DNA from: Aulostomus chinensis | Lineage: Eukaryota > Chordata > Actinopteri > Syngnathiformes > Aulostomidae | Assembly (NCBI GenBank): GCA_037954235.1 | Contig: JBBMOA010000013.1 | Coordinates: forward strand, 7,210,001 to 7,274,000 | Length of the DNA: 64,000 nucleotides | Reading direction: 5' to 3' | Shown here: one piece after another, positions 42,251 through 53,240 of the stretch | How positions within the stretch are numbered: position 1 is the stretch's first letter | Layout: every line of letters starts with the position of its first letter | Notes under the pieces: generated by a model | Told to the model about the DNA's origin: nothing | The model's input: only the letters and a program-made list of their open reading frames with translations | The model's database searches: none | Translations under genes and position numbers: made by a program

Positions 42251-43229
42251 GTTGAGGCTTGCAGATGTGGAACCTGAAGGAACCCTGTTGCTGTTCCTAT
42301 CCTGACTTTGGGGAGCCGTGAACACTCGCCACTACCACTGCATCTCAGAAGGAAAAATGAATGATATTTGAGAGGTGCTATTGGTACATATGTACTTCGA
42401 AATGTCGTTTAAGTGTATTTCAATGTATTTTTCAGGATCTGGAGCTTTTGCCTGTTGGTTAGACAAAACATTACTGACCAATCAAGCAATTAATTAAAGG
42501 TTATTGTGGGATCACCATCAGTTAGCAGGCTTCTCATCGCTCATGGAAGTACAGTAAACTCCAGCTGCTACATGAGCAGCAGTAACTATACTCTAACATC
42601 TGTGTACTCGTATAGCTGTCAGCTGAAAACCTCTATATTTAATATTTTTAATTTGACATATCTAGATGTTACTTGCAAACTTAGGTACAATCTTGAGAAG
42701 AGGACCTTTACACGTAGAAAAGCAGAGGTATTAGGACTTTGAAGTGCTGAAGTACAAACTGTCGCTGACCCCGCTGGGATGGGGGGGGGGGGGGGGGCGC
42801 CTCTGATTCCGAAGTACATTTCAAATCCAATGATATTTACTCTAAAATAATGGAGCTGCATCGACCTTGCATGGTTATACAGCAGTGTTACTGTACATTA
42901 TCTAAAGCGTCTGACTCATGAGAGGGAGATCATAGCCCCTGTCGTAATACAAATACTACATTGGTACTAGCAGAGAAGAAACTCTTCAGTTGTCTCACTA
43001 TTTCCACGTTGCCACGCAGCAACAGCCCCTGTCCCCGTCAGTCAGACACAGCACTATCACGGAAAGATTCAAACTCACAGGAGCTGCAACAGAAACTCGA
43101 AGTGAACGTCATATTCTTCCTTCCACATCGTCTCTGATCCGGGAACAAGCGGTTAGAGGCGCGCGTCGGTCCGTCCGCCTCATCATCCAGCAGCAGACCT
43201 CACATCTCGCACACAGCTCCGTCATGTAC
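42251..43229. other. Unassigned sequence, includes a G17 run
   Basis: No coding sequence recognised. A pure G tract lies at 42781-42797. CpG content rises after about 43130. Confidence 0.35.
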
Positions 43230-43275
43230 CAGCTCACACACACACACACACACACATACACACACACACACACAG
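43230..43275. repeat. (CA)n microsatellite
   Basis: CA run with one ATACA interruption, just before a CpG-rich patch. Confidence 0.93.
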
Positions 43276-43640
43276 CCGTTCACTCCGCCATGTTGGCAGC
43301 TGGTCCCGGCAGCGACTATCTTTGGCCTTTTTTCCTTGAAGTTACTCGACTAAGTGCGCGGCGCGGCGGAGGAGAGGATGTCGGGGCGGAGCGGATGAAC
43401 TGACTCTTCCTCCTGGCGGCGGCCGTACAATGCCTCTGTGTGTCCGAGCCAGCGCGACTTCCTCCAGGGCTCGGTATAAGAGGGACCTCCCGGATTGGGG
43501 TTCTTAAAGTCCACCAGGCTGCTTTCCATCCTGTTGCTTCATTGTGCTTCCAGGATCACAAGCAGCTCAGGCGCAAACCCAGAGAACACACCGCATTCTG
43601 AGCTGTAACCCGGGGAGAGGAGCCATGTTTGTCCGCGCTA
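43276..43640. promoter_or_regulatory. CpG-rich promoter-like patch without an assigned gene
   Basis: Dense CpG (GTGCGCGGCGCGGCGGAG, CTGGCGGCGGCCGTAC, CCAGCGCGACTT) in an otherwise CpG-poor region. On the + strand GGTATAAGAGGG at 43472 is TATA-like. On the minus strand CCAACATGGCGGAGTG at about 43283-43298 resembles a YY1-type initiator. It could be a first exon of psd2 read leftward, of a gene read rightward, or bidirectional. No coding exon was recognised next to it. Confidence 0.5.
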
Positions 43641-43983
43641 CGAGGCATTTTGACTGCATGCCCACTCGTCATTAAAGCTGCAGTGCAGCACCTCTGTCCC
43701 CATCTTGTGGTAGCGGCGGTAATTACACAGAGCTGTGGTCACGCTCACCCCCAGGCTCACAGCTGGCTGCTGAAACATTGGCCAACCAAACAGGAAATGG
43801 GGGAACTGTTTTAGCAGGTAACAACATGATAAAGTTACTTATTCCCACTGAAGTTCCCAAAGGGCAGACTGGAAGTGGCTGTCAAAGATGAAAACATCTG
43901 GAAGAAACTCCTTCAAAGTTTAACATTTTAATTTAAATTATTGATGAGTTAATGAGACAATTTTGAAATAGTTTCATTGTGGT

Positions 43984-43999
43984 CCAGCAGGGGGCACTC
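43984..43999 (+). promoter_or_regulatory. Strong CTCF-like site
   Basis: CCAGCAGGGGGCACTC fits the CTCF core at essentially every position. It lies about 350 bp from the CpG-rich patch, in the same orientation as the site at 18817. Occupancy is inferred. Confidence 0.5.
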
Positions 44000-44344
44000 T
44001 AAAGCATCAGTTTGACCTGTTGCATGTCCTTTGGCCCATCCGTAAACAAAGTTAATGCAGTGCTGGTCGTGGTGACATCAGGCGCCCAGCACTGACCAGC
44101 TGATCACTCACTCATAGGCTGGTTCCAGTCGCAGCCTCAACGCTACGTTCAGGAACTTGGTAGAGAGTCAGGTGAAGCAGTAATGTTGCCACAGACTGCA
44201 GAGAGGCTTCATGAAGGATGACCGAGACCTTCACCCATGTGGGAGTGCGCTCTACTAAAGCTCTGAGGTCTCCTGGTGATGACGGCCTCCCTGTGACAAC
44301 TGCAGAACAACGCTGGCATCCCTGCAGATCCCACCCAGGAGAAC

Positions 44345-44421
44345 CCTCCCGCCATGTGAAGCCCTTTGAGACAAACTGGTTGTGAAAACGGGCCCTACAA
44401 ATAAAATTGCCTTGCCTCCTT
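44345..44421 (+). repeat. Fish retroelement tail fragment
   Basis: GTGAAGCCCTTTGAGAC, GTGAAAACGGGCCCTACAAA and TAAAATTGCCTTGCC form the 3' tail common to many fish LINE/SINE families. The upstream border is unclear. Confidence 0.5.
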
Positions 44422-44685
44422 CCTCGTTCTTGTTAGGTGCAAAAATAGAGGAGGTGGTCAGAAGTCTGAAGGAGTGTTCTCACCAAACGCAATGTAAATT
44501 TTTCACATGTGAAGATTACATGTAAAGTCTAAGGAGGGAGCCAAATAGACGCAAATTCATGTGTCTGCTTGCCAGGCAGCACGAATGATGTGATGCTAAT
44601 TCTTTGTATTCACGTCGACATGCAAGTTGAAAATATTCAACCTGAGCAACAGCCTTCTGTTGGATGTAGGACTGACAAACATCTG

Positions 44686-45537
44686 TCTCTCCATCCAGCC
44701 TTCATCCCTCTATCCATCCCTCCAGCCATCAACCATCCATCCTTCCATCCACATGCCCATCCATCATCTATCCCTCCATCATTCATCTATCATACCTCCA
44801 CCTGTCCACCATCCATCCATCCGTCCATCTCTTCCTCGATCCATCTCTCCACCCATCTATCCCCCATCCATCCTTCCTTGCATCATCCATCCATCATCAT
44901 CATACATCCATCTATCCAGCCCTCCATCCATCAGCCCATCATCTATCCCTCAATCTGTTCATCCCTCCATCATCCATCTATACACCTGTCCATCCATCAT
45001 CCATCTGTCCATCTATCACCCTTACATTATCTATCTGTTAAACTATCCATCGAATCACCTCTCCATCCATCATCCATCTGTTAAACTATCCATCCATCCA
45101 TCCACTCATCTATCCATCACCATCATCCATCCATTGCTCCATCATCCCTCCAATGATCATCTATCCCTCCATCCCTGCATCAATCTGTCTATCTATCATT
45201 CCTCCATCTGTCCATCCATCCATTTATCCATACCTCCTTCCCTCCATCCCCCTCTCTATCATCCCTTTATCCATCCCTCAATCAGCTATCCATCATCCAC
45301 CTGTCCATCCATCATCCATCTATCCATCTGTTACTCCATCCATCTGCCATCGAACCACCTCTCCATTCATCATCCCTCCGCCCTCCATCCATGTTAAATT
45401 ATCCATCCCTCCATTTCCAATCCATTGCTCCATCCATTCATCATCACACTGTCCATCCATAATCTATATATCCATTTGTTACTCCATTCATCATCGATCC
45501 ATCCTTCTGTCCATCCCTCCTTCCCTCATCCATCCAA
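44686..45537. repeat. ATCC/ATCT array (0.85 kb), diverged
   Basis: ATCC, ATCT, CCCTCC and ATCA units, more degenerate than the array at 1-7735. The Ser-His-Pro open frames across it are artefacts. Confidence 0.93.
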
Positions 45538-45589
45538 CAACACCTGTTGGACTACAAAAACACCTTATCCCTGACATGACCACTTCCTG

Positions 45590-46145
45590 TTGGACTACAA
45601 CCATACATCATCCTGGATGCAAAACTGTTACAGAACAAGGACTATTGTAACCAAATTACAGGAGCAATTACTGAAATTAAAAATGATGACACAATCTCAG
45701 GTCATATTAACAAATGGAAATTTATAAACTTTAAAATTAGGGAATAAGTATTAAATTCAGTAAGAAACTTGACCAAAAAAATAAGGAAATGGAACTCAGT
45801 TGTTGAAAGAAACCCACAGGTGCTGCAGCAACACTGAGTTAAGCTATGAAGACGGAAGTCAACACTGGAATTCCAAACTAAATGCGGTCACCTTCACCTC
45901 AACAAGGCACAGGGCGCTTTTGTGAGGTCGAATCAGGAGAGAAAAACTCCTCTTATTTCTTTAATTTAGAAAAAAATCAACAGCAAAAATCTGCATCTCT
46001 TTGTCTGTTAGTGTGGAACAACAGATCTATACTGGTCAACAGGAAGTCCCTGTTTACTGGGGGATGGTTTTCTAAAGCGCACATTCTCTGGGTTGGCCTG
46101 TATGCCACCAGTTCTTCAACTTTTGCTTCTCTTTTAGAAAAGTAA
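45590..46145 (+). mobile_element. L1/Tx1-type LINE ORF2 remnant
   Basis: KWKFINFKIRE near 45713, then after frameshifts and stops FCEVESGEKNSSYFFNLEKN near 45912, matching the GEKxxxYFFxLEK signature N-terminal to the RT of L1/Tx1-type elements. Only this segment is seen. Confidence 0.65.
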
Positions 46146-46831
46146 TGATATTCCAACAAAAAAAGATGTGGATCCACCTTAGTATTTGCTAACCCAACCA
46201 ACTAGCAGCAAGAAAAATAACCACGACTTGAAATCAACCAACTAATCCATCAGGGAAAAGTGATCAGCTGCTCAGACACTTGGGAAGAAGGAGACCTGAG
46301 GTGAGAGCAGCCCAGTTAAACCAAACCTTTATTGCCACAGTGAGACTGTGGGACGTGCCATAAAATGTAGAGTCAGGCTATAAATAGACATGGATAAATC
46401 TGTCAGCTCTGAAATGATTAAGTTACTGTGTGTGCCTGTGGGGAGACGGTGAAAGGGAGAATTTGAATGGGCACTGTTTGCGTTGCAAAATTTGTGCACA
46501 CACGTATCCATATCTTTGTTTGTTTGTGTGTCCATATTGGTGCTTCACTGAGAGCCAGGAGAGGATAATCTGCAGCGCTACGGACGCATGCTGAGGGTTT
46601 TATTCAAAAAGTGTGTGTGTGTGTATATGTATATATGTGCGTATGTATGTGTGTGTAGGAGCCACATTTACGTTTTGATATTTTCATCATCTCACTTATG
46701 CTGCTTTTTACATTGACTTTTTGAGTGTGTGCGCCCTCTATAGGTGGTGATGGCTCTACCTATAAATTGGTGACCTTTGGCACCTGACAGGGAGAGGGCA
46801 GACCCGCGATACCATCATTGACCTCAGTAGG
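46146..46831. other. Unassigned sequence
   Basis: No gene recognised. A GT/TATG-rich simple stretch lies at about 46613-46657. Confidence 0.35.
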
Positions 46832-47398
46832 GCTGCGTCCGAATTGCCAAGTAGCAACCTACATCCTCCTGTTACGACCTACCGCTACAGCCTACTCCTA
46901 CAACCTAAACACGGTGGCACCATTTGGACACCCTAGAAGATTGGTGGTGAAGCACGACCTCTGCTGGCAGAGCACAGATACCGCAATTAGGTAGACAGCA
47001 CCAACGAAAGCCCCACCTTCTGGCCTGACTGTCACACTGCATTCCACTCTGAGCACCTTTCACTCATTCTCTATTATTAAGCACATTAACGCACCTGTAA
47101 AGTTTAGTCATCAACAACGACTATAAATGTTAGTGCTGCATAAGAATGGGAGACTGTTGGTGGAGCAAACTTGGCTTGCGCGTCCACAAGTTTTTAGGGG
47201 ACGAAGAAGAAGTCCGTGGTGCATTGTGGGCCATAGGTTGCTCCGTAGGATGCACCTGAACCGACCTACAATGTGGGCGTGTTTAGGCTGGAATTTAGGT
47301 TGCGAAGTAGGTTGCTACGTGCAGCAGTTTTGGTTTCGGACAGCCTACAACCTGCTCTGAGACCTACGATCTGACCTACTTGGCAATTCGGACGCAGC
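46832..47398. mobile_element. 567-bp MITE with 23-bp perfect inverted ends
   Basis: 46832-46854 (GCTGCGTCCGAATTGCC...) is the exact reverse complement of 47376-47398. The arms continue with shared TAGCAACCTAC/GTAGGTTGCTA blocks. GTAG lies just outside both ends, giving a short target duplication compatible with a PIF/Harbinger-like or related family. No transposase. Confidence 0.82.
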
Positions 47399-47561
47399 GT
47401 AGGACTCAGTCAACCGGTAGAGGCGCTGCTCTGGAAAGCTCCGCCTGCTGCTGCTGAGAGGCCTGCTGCTCTTGGGGCCTGCGGCCAATCCTGCATGAAA
47501 AACTGGTCTTGCCGATTGTTGACACTGTTTAAAGACTTTAAGAACAACTTCATTTTTATTT

Positions 47562-47885
47562 TTGTGTTTATTCTTTGTTACAATCAATTACCAGCTACAT
47601 CTTCATCAAACTCTCTGGTGGATATCTTTTGACTCAACTGTGAGTCAGACCCTGAATCTGCTTTCACCACCTGTGGGAAAACTAACAGGAGATTGGAAAT
47701 CAGGAGTTGAAGGAGCAACTCAGACTGTTTTACCACTACAGATCATCAATGACGAGCTTCTTCGTGGAAGACAAATTTGGAATCATGCACATTTGGAGAC
47801 AACAGGAAATGTCAGCTTAATGTGGGGCGCATTTAACAATGCAACACTTGGAGGGATGTGCTTTCTAACCCGAAGCTTTGGATGA
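47562..47885 (+). other. Unclassified open frame next to the BEL/Pao remnant
   Basis: 107-aa frame with WISFDSTVSQTLNLLSPPVG and NNATLGGMCFL. It looks more protein-like than chance (balanced composition, no repeats) but I do not recognise a family. It may belong to the neighbouring retroelement or an unrelated insertion. Confidence 0.25.
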
Positions 47886-48149
47886 TTTTCATTGGACAAT
47901 AATCTTGGAATAATTAAGAAACAAGTTTCATTGAAGATTTTTGAGTTGATGGACTATAAAATGTTAATTTGCAAGATAATTCCGACATGGCCAAACATTT
48001 GGAGCGACAAGGTTGTGGCCTACTTTGAGTAACTGAGTGCAATGATCTTCCTTTATTTCTGACTATTTTTGAAACTTTTTGGTTTGTATTGCATTCAGCA
48101 AAAGTGGACTGATAGAATTTTTTGCACTTTTTGGACCTTTGGACTTTTT

Positions 48150-48920
48150 CAAAAATTATGTCAGGTTCATCTGAAAAAGAAAGCAACCATGTTTCAGGTC
48201 AGAAGGAGTTTGCACGTCTGCGCTCCACAGGATCATGGAAAATGTCCCACATTACTCACAGAATGAACATTTTGAGACAGTGAATGACTGACAAGGATTG
48301 CCTTGATGAAGTGCAAGGAAACACAACCAAATTCAATGAGTATCCGACAGAGTTCCAAGATTTGCATACAACATATGCAAATATGTTGAATGAGGCAGAA
48401 CGAATTGAGGGCGATGATAAATGGTATCAACCTGATGCACACAAATAACTGCCTTTATTGCAAATGTAACAAAATGGATTGCAACCTCAAAAAAACCCAA
48501 GTTCCCCTCGCACAGCTGGAGTCGTGTCTACCACACCACTGCCTGTAGAGGAGCCACCTCACGTATTCGCCGTTAATGCTGACGCTGATATTGACTTTAC
48601 CGATGCTCAATCGCACAAGTCAGATGGATCAAATGCATCCAACGGATCATCAAACTCACTGTGCATCAATGCAGAGGCTGAATGTGTGGCTCTAATGGCC
48701 AAAACTTCAAGGTTACAGGAGAAACATGCAATTGAGAAACAAGAGGAACAATTAACAAAGTACTGAGAAACTTTGGAATTGAGCACTGAAATTGAAGTCA
48801 CTGCTAAAATCAACTATTTAAAAGAGGCTGCATTTGACCTGTCTAATGCTTAAAGCTTTGACCCTCTCAGTCTCAGTGCCTTTGTTAGGTGCAGAAGACC
48901 CTGAAGCTTCAGCTGCACAG
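48150..48920 (+). pseudogene. BEL/Pao retrotransposon gag remnant, first part
   Basis: Broken frames read TKFNEYPTEFQDLHTTYANM and DDKWYQPDAHK, then ECVALMAKTSRLQEKHAIEK, then KQEEQLTKY: the coiled-coil N-terminal gag layout of BEL/Pao elements. Several stops and frameshifts; not functional. Confidence 0.68.
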
Positions 48921-49048
48921 GTTCCATCGGATGAGAGGAGAGGCCGCTCACTTCATCTTCATGTTTAAACTGCCCCAGCAGTCAGACCAAAAGCAGGGGT
49001 TAACCTACAGTTCCCTCTTCTTGATTTAGGCCCATATGACACCAGAAC

Positions 49049-49476
49049 TGTCATGTTCTCACTTGTGTGCAGTTCACTGATCTCTCTGACAGTCGGAGCA
49101 CGCGGAGGCGTTGTGGTTCCCTCTACGGCAGGGCTGAACTACTCAACACCTGTTACCCATTGCTAATTAGTCCGGCTACTTAAGCCTCCCTTCTCCTGCT
49201 CCCTGCTGCCAGAGTATTGCAGTTACCTTGTGTTAGAGTTCTCTCCTGGACACTGCGCATTCTCAGTTGTCACTTTGTCATGTGTTCTCCATTTTTACTC
49301 TGTCACCAGTTGAGCTAGCTCCTGGACACCTTTTGTTTCTTACCCTCAGTATGTTTTCTCCTTTAGTTGTTACTTTCCCTGTTGTGGTGATATTTTGCTG
49401 TTTTGCTGCAATAAACTCTGTGGAACTTTTGAACTCTGCACCTGGGTCCAGTCCCCTCCTTGCCCCCAACGTGACA
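49049..49476 (+). mobile_element. Solo LTR (428 bp) inserted in the BEL/Pao gag
   Basis: Begins TGTCATGTTC and ends CAACGTGACA, so it has TGTCA...TGACA ends. The flanks are AGAAC on the left and GGAAC on the right, a near-match 5-bp target duplication. It contains CTACTTAAGC (TATA-like) near 49178 and GCAATAAACTC (polyadenylation signal) near 49409, in LTR order. No internal region is present. The family is not assigned; the layout suits a Ty3/gypsy-type or similar element. Confidence 0.72.
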
Positions 49477-49779
49477 GGAACTTCTTTTTATTCCAGGACG
49501 ACCAGTGGTGTGCAGCCCCAACCCCAATACACTGTCATTCCTTTCCCTCTGCTATCCCTGCTACCCTTCCCTCTTTCGCCCATTCTTTCACTCCCCGTCC
49601 ACTTGCAACTCTGTTCCAGCCACTCAGACCGCTGTGCCTGAGTAGCAAAGCGAATCCAGATCAACAGCTGAAAGTCACTTGAGTAAGATTCTGTAGAGTC
49701 AAAATTAGTTAACCAGGATGCTCATTAAACAGCAACTTTTGTCTTCATTACCTCAAGGTAATATTCCTATTTTTCATGG

Positions 49780-50640
49780 TCCTGTTTTAGAATACGTGTC
49801 ATTCATGAATTCCTCTGAAAATATGATCGAAAGTCAAACGGACAATAACAGAGACCGCTTGCAGTGTCTCATTCAGTCTACCACAGGCAGAGCATGATGA
49901 CTGTTGAAGAGCTGTGAGTATGTGGCACCAGAAAGGGGCTATGAGAAAGCAAAGAAAACTTTGCAAATGAATATTAGATCTCATGTGCTTATTTTGAAAA
50001 AGCTCTTTCTTGGCCTCAAATCAAATCAGAGGATTCTAAACTGTTTCAGGACTGTGCCATGTTCCTCAGGAGGTGCTGCACTGCTGTGGAGGAAATGGAG
50101 CACATGGAGGAGCTGGACCCAGTATCCAGCATGAGAAGCATTGCACTCAAGTTACCCTACAAGCTCAGAGAGAAATATTGCAACAAAGCATATAAGCTGC
50201 AGGAACAATGGAACAGGAGGTTAAGCGTTTTGGATCTTGCCTCTTTTATTGAAAAACAAGCTCACATATCAGCTGATCCAGTCTTTGGTGATCTGCAAGA
50301 TCATACAGCTGTTATAGAAGGTCCAAGCCTGATGTTAAGCCACATCCTCCAAAGTCATCTGGCAGTAGCTATGTCACTGGTGTAGCTCTTCCCCCAAAAG
50401 AGACAAAGTCTGAACAATCTTGTGCCATTTGTAGCTCACATCACACATTGGACTTGAGCAATGATTTTATGACGAAAGCTCACAGAGATGAGCTCAGCTT
50501 TTTAAAAACAAAGGGCATTTGCTTTGGATGTCTTCAAGCCACCGCACAAATGAGTAAAGACTGCAAAAGGCATCTAACTTGTAGCATTTGTTAACAAGCT
50601 CATCCAAGTGCCCTTCATATTGAAACCAAGGACAGCTCAG
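49780..50640 (+). pseudogene. BEL/Pao gag remnant, second part
   Basis: VAPERGYEKAKKTLQMN near 49925, EMEHMEELDPVSSMRSIALK and LPYKLREKYCNKAYKLQEQW at 50093-50220, FIEKQAHISADPVFGD near 50248, then Cys-rich CAIC, CFGC and CSIC segments near 50420-50590 (zinc-knuckle region). Stops and shifts interrupt it. Confidence 0.75.
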
Positions 50641-50689
50641 AAAGTAGAGAAGCCATCTGATGTAATAGGTCGTGCATCAGCAGAGCTTT

Positions 50690-51175
50690 GTGGTCATATA
50701 GGGGCCAGAGAACAAGATTGTGCTTCCCATTGTCCCAATTAAAGTCAAGGCAGCAAAAGGCAGCCATGTCACACAGGTCAATGTTCTCCAGGATCCTGGG
50801 TCCTCTGCCGCTTTCTGCTCTGAGGAGCTCATGTCACATCTCCATATCAAAGGAAAAGGGACACCCATACGACTCAGAACCAAGAATCAGGAAACATCTG
50901 TTAGCACTAATGTTGTTTCAGGATTAGAAGTTTCAGCACTGGACAGCAAGTTCCTTTCTCTTCCTGACAGCTTTGTCAAAGAGAAATGCCAGTCACGACA
51001 ATCAGCATCCCTAAGCAGAATGACTTGACCCAATGGGCGTATCTAAGTAAGGTAACAATACCCACTATCAGTGGTGGAGCTTTTGATTGGCACGAATGCT
51101 CCAAACTGTGGGAACGTATCAACAGTCAAAATGGGGGTCCCTACACAGGTTTGGACCATTCGTGGGGTGGGTTGT
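50690..51175 (+). pseudogene. BEL/Pao protease region remnant
   Basis: VPIKVKAAKGSHVTQVNVLQ followed by DPGSSAAFCSEELMSHL corresponds to the aspartic-protease segment (usual motif D-x-GSS). An extra residue before DPGSS and later stops mark decay. Confidence 0.68.
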
Positions 51176-51309
51176 AAATGGGCCATTGACCAATGCTGTT
51201 GGTAGAGGTGACTGTGTGACTGTGAGCAGGATTTCAGTTGCTGGTTTGGAAAAGCTGCTAATCTCACTGTACAACCAGGACTTCAAGGAAGTTTCCTCGT
51301 AGGACTGAA

Positions 51310-51500
51310 ATTTCTGTTGAGGTTAAAGTGTTTTTAAACATGGATCATGGAACACTTTTAGAAAATGGACATTACAACATGAACTTGCCTTTTAGGAAAT
51401 GTGATGTGTTTGTGCCGAAGAACTGACAAGTTGCAGAACAGCGTTTGCAAAGTCTTACCAGGAAAATGAGAAGGGATGAGCAATACAAAAAAGAGAATAT
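51310..51500 (+). pseudogene. BEL/Pao pol segment before the LINE insertion
   Basis: LLENGHYNMNLPFRKCDVFV and RLQSLTRKMRRDEQY match the stretch just before the RT core in BEL/Pao pol. A stop lies between them. The frame is then cut by an L2-type LINE fragment. Confidence 0.65.
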
Positions 51501-51529
51501 TGCTTTTCTCAAGCTCTAAGCTCTTTTCT

Positions 51530-52340
51530 CTAAAAGTAGAATGGGAGCTAAAAGTAGAATGGGAACCAGAGCCTTCAGCTATCAGGCTCCCCTCCTGTGG
51601 AACCGTCTCCCAGTTTCGGTCCGGGATGCAGACACCCTCTCGACCTTTAAGAGCAGACTAAAACCTCCCTTTTTGATCAGGCTTATAGTCAGGACTGCTT
51701 AGGCTGGCCCTTAGATCTGCTGCTATAGGCTCAGACTGCTGGGATCTCCCATGATGCACTGGGCTTCTCTCTCCTCCTCCTGTCCTCATACGTGTTACTA
51801 ACTCCTCTTCTTCTCCCCTCATCCCAGATCCTGGTGCTGCTGGAGGAGGCTCCAGACCTGAAGAGGCTCCAGCTGCCACCCGTAGCTCCACCTGCTCAAG
51901 TCCCCGTCTGTCCATCAGTCTCTCCTCCTTTCTCTCTCTCTTTATCTCTGTCCCTCTCTTTCCTTGTCTCTCTGTCTTCCTCCATTCTCTGTCTTTGTCT
52001 CTGTCCATCAGTCTCTCCTCCTTTCTCTCTCTCTTTATGTCTGTCCCTCTCTTTCCTTCTGTCTCTCTGTCTTCCTCCATTCTCTGTCTTTGTCTCTGTC
52101 CTGCTCTCCTGCTCTCTCCGTCCCCACTGATCCTGGGTCTGCTCCACCTTCCTGCCTGTTAAAAGGAAGTTTTTCGTCGCCGCTGTTGCGGGATGTGCTG
52201 CTGATGGAGAATTGTTGGGTGGAGGTTCATTGAAGGAGTGAGGTACTAGACCTGCTCTACCTGTAAAGTGTCATGAGATAACTTTTGTTGTGATTTGGCG
52301 CTATAGAAATAATATTGACTTCACTCGACTTGACTCAATG
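51530..52340 (+). mobile_element. L2/Maui-type LINE 3' fragment inserted in BEL/Pao pol
   Basis: Third copy of the 37463/39597 type: AGAGCCTTCAGCTATCAGGC, the CT-rich 3' UTR with two 92-bp units (51916 and 52008), and a complete tail GTGATTTGGCGCTATAGAAA ending TTGACTTCACTCGACTTGAC. A 5'-truncated insertion. Confidence 0.82.
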
Positions 52341-53240
52341 ACATTTTCCAGAATAACTATCCTGAGGAAATCCCACAGGAGGAATTCGAACAGCAACCAG
52401 GAAAAATATGGTACTTGCCACACCATGGGCACCCCTAAAAAGAAAAAGCTCAGAGTGGTCTTTGATTGTGCAGCATCTTTTCAAGGTGCCTCCCTCAACA
52501 CAGAACTACTCCAGGGGCCCAATCTGACCAACTCACTTGTTGGAGTCATCTTGAAGTTTTGCAAAGAGCCAATTTCATTCATTGCTGACATCAAATCCAT
52601 GTTCCATCAGGTTCGAGGGGCAAAGTCTGATGTGAACTATCTGCGATTCCTCTGGTGGCTACAAGGAGACACCAGTCAGATACCAAGGGAATACTATATG
52701 CGTGTACACATATTTGGTGCTGAGTCCTCCCCAAGTATTGCTAAGTTTGCTTTGCAAAAAACTCCTACTGACAATATGAGCCGTTTTCCCCTTCAGGTGA
52801 CATAGACCATTCTGCACAACTTTTATGTGGACAATTGTGCCAAATCTGTTGCCAAAGAGTAAGAGGCCATCAAACTGGTAAAAGATCTTGCCACATCGTG
52901 GGGCAAAGGTGGGTTCCAGCTTACTTGGTGGGTCAGTAATAATCAATAGTCAGTAATGTTCTAACATGCATTCCTGTAGAAAAAGAGAGCAAAAGGAATT
53001 AAGTCATTGGATCTTGATAATGACTTGATAATGTAGTCTACTGGGACTACAAATGGTGCATGGACGGTGACAATTTCCAGTTAAACATCTATTTAAGTCA
53101 AAAGCCACACAACACGCGGAGGCATACTGTCAGCTCTATCTTTGATCCTCTTGGCTTTCTCACTCCTCCCATTCTTCAAGCCAAGCAGTTGCCAAAAGAA
53201 GTCTACCAAAGGGGCTTTGGATGAGATGAGCAGGATATGG
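52341..53240 (+). pseudogene. BEL/Pao reverse transcriptase remnant
   Basis: KLRVVFDCAASFQGASLN, LLQGPNLTNSLVGVILKFC, FIADIKSMFHQV and LRFLWWLQGDTSQIPREYYM, then HIFGAESSPSIAKFALQKT and FYVDNCAKSV (the YVDN catalytic box). Stops lie at 52803 and 52858. SSIFDPLGFLTPPILQAK follows near 53130. Confidence 0.88.
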
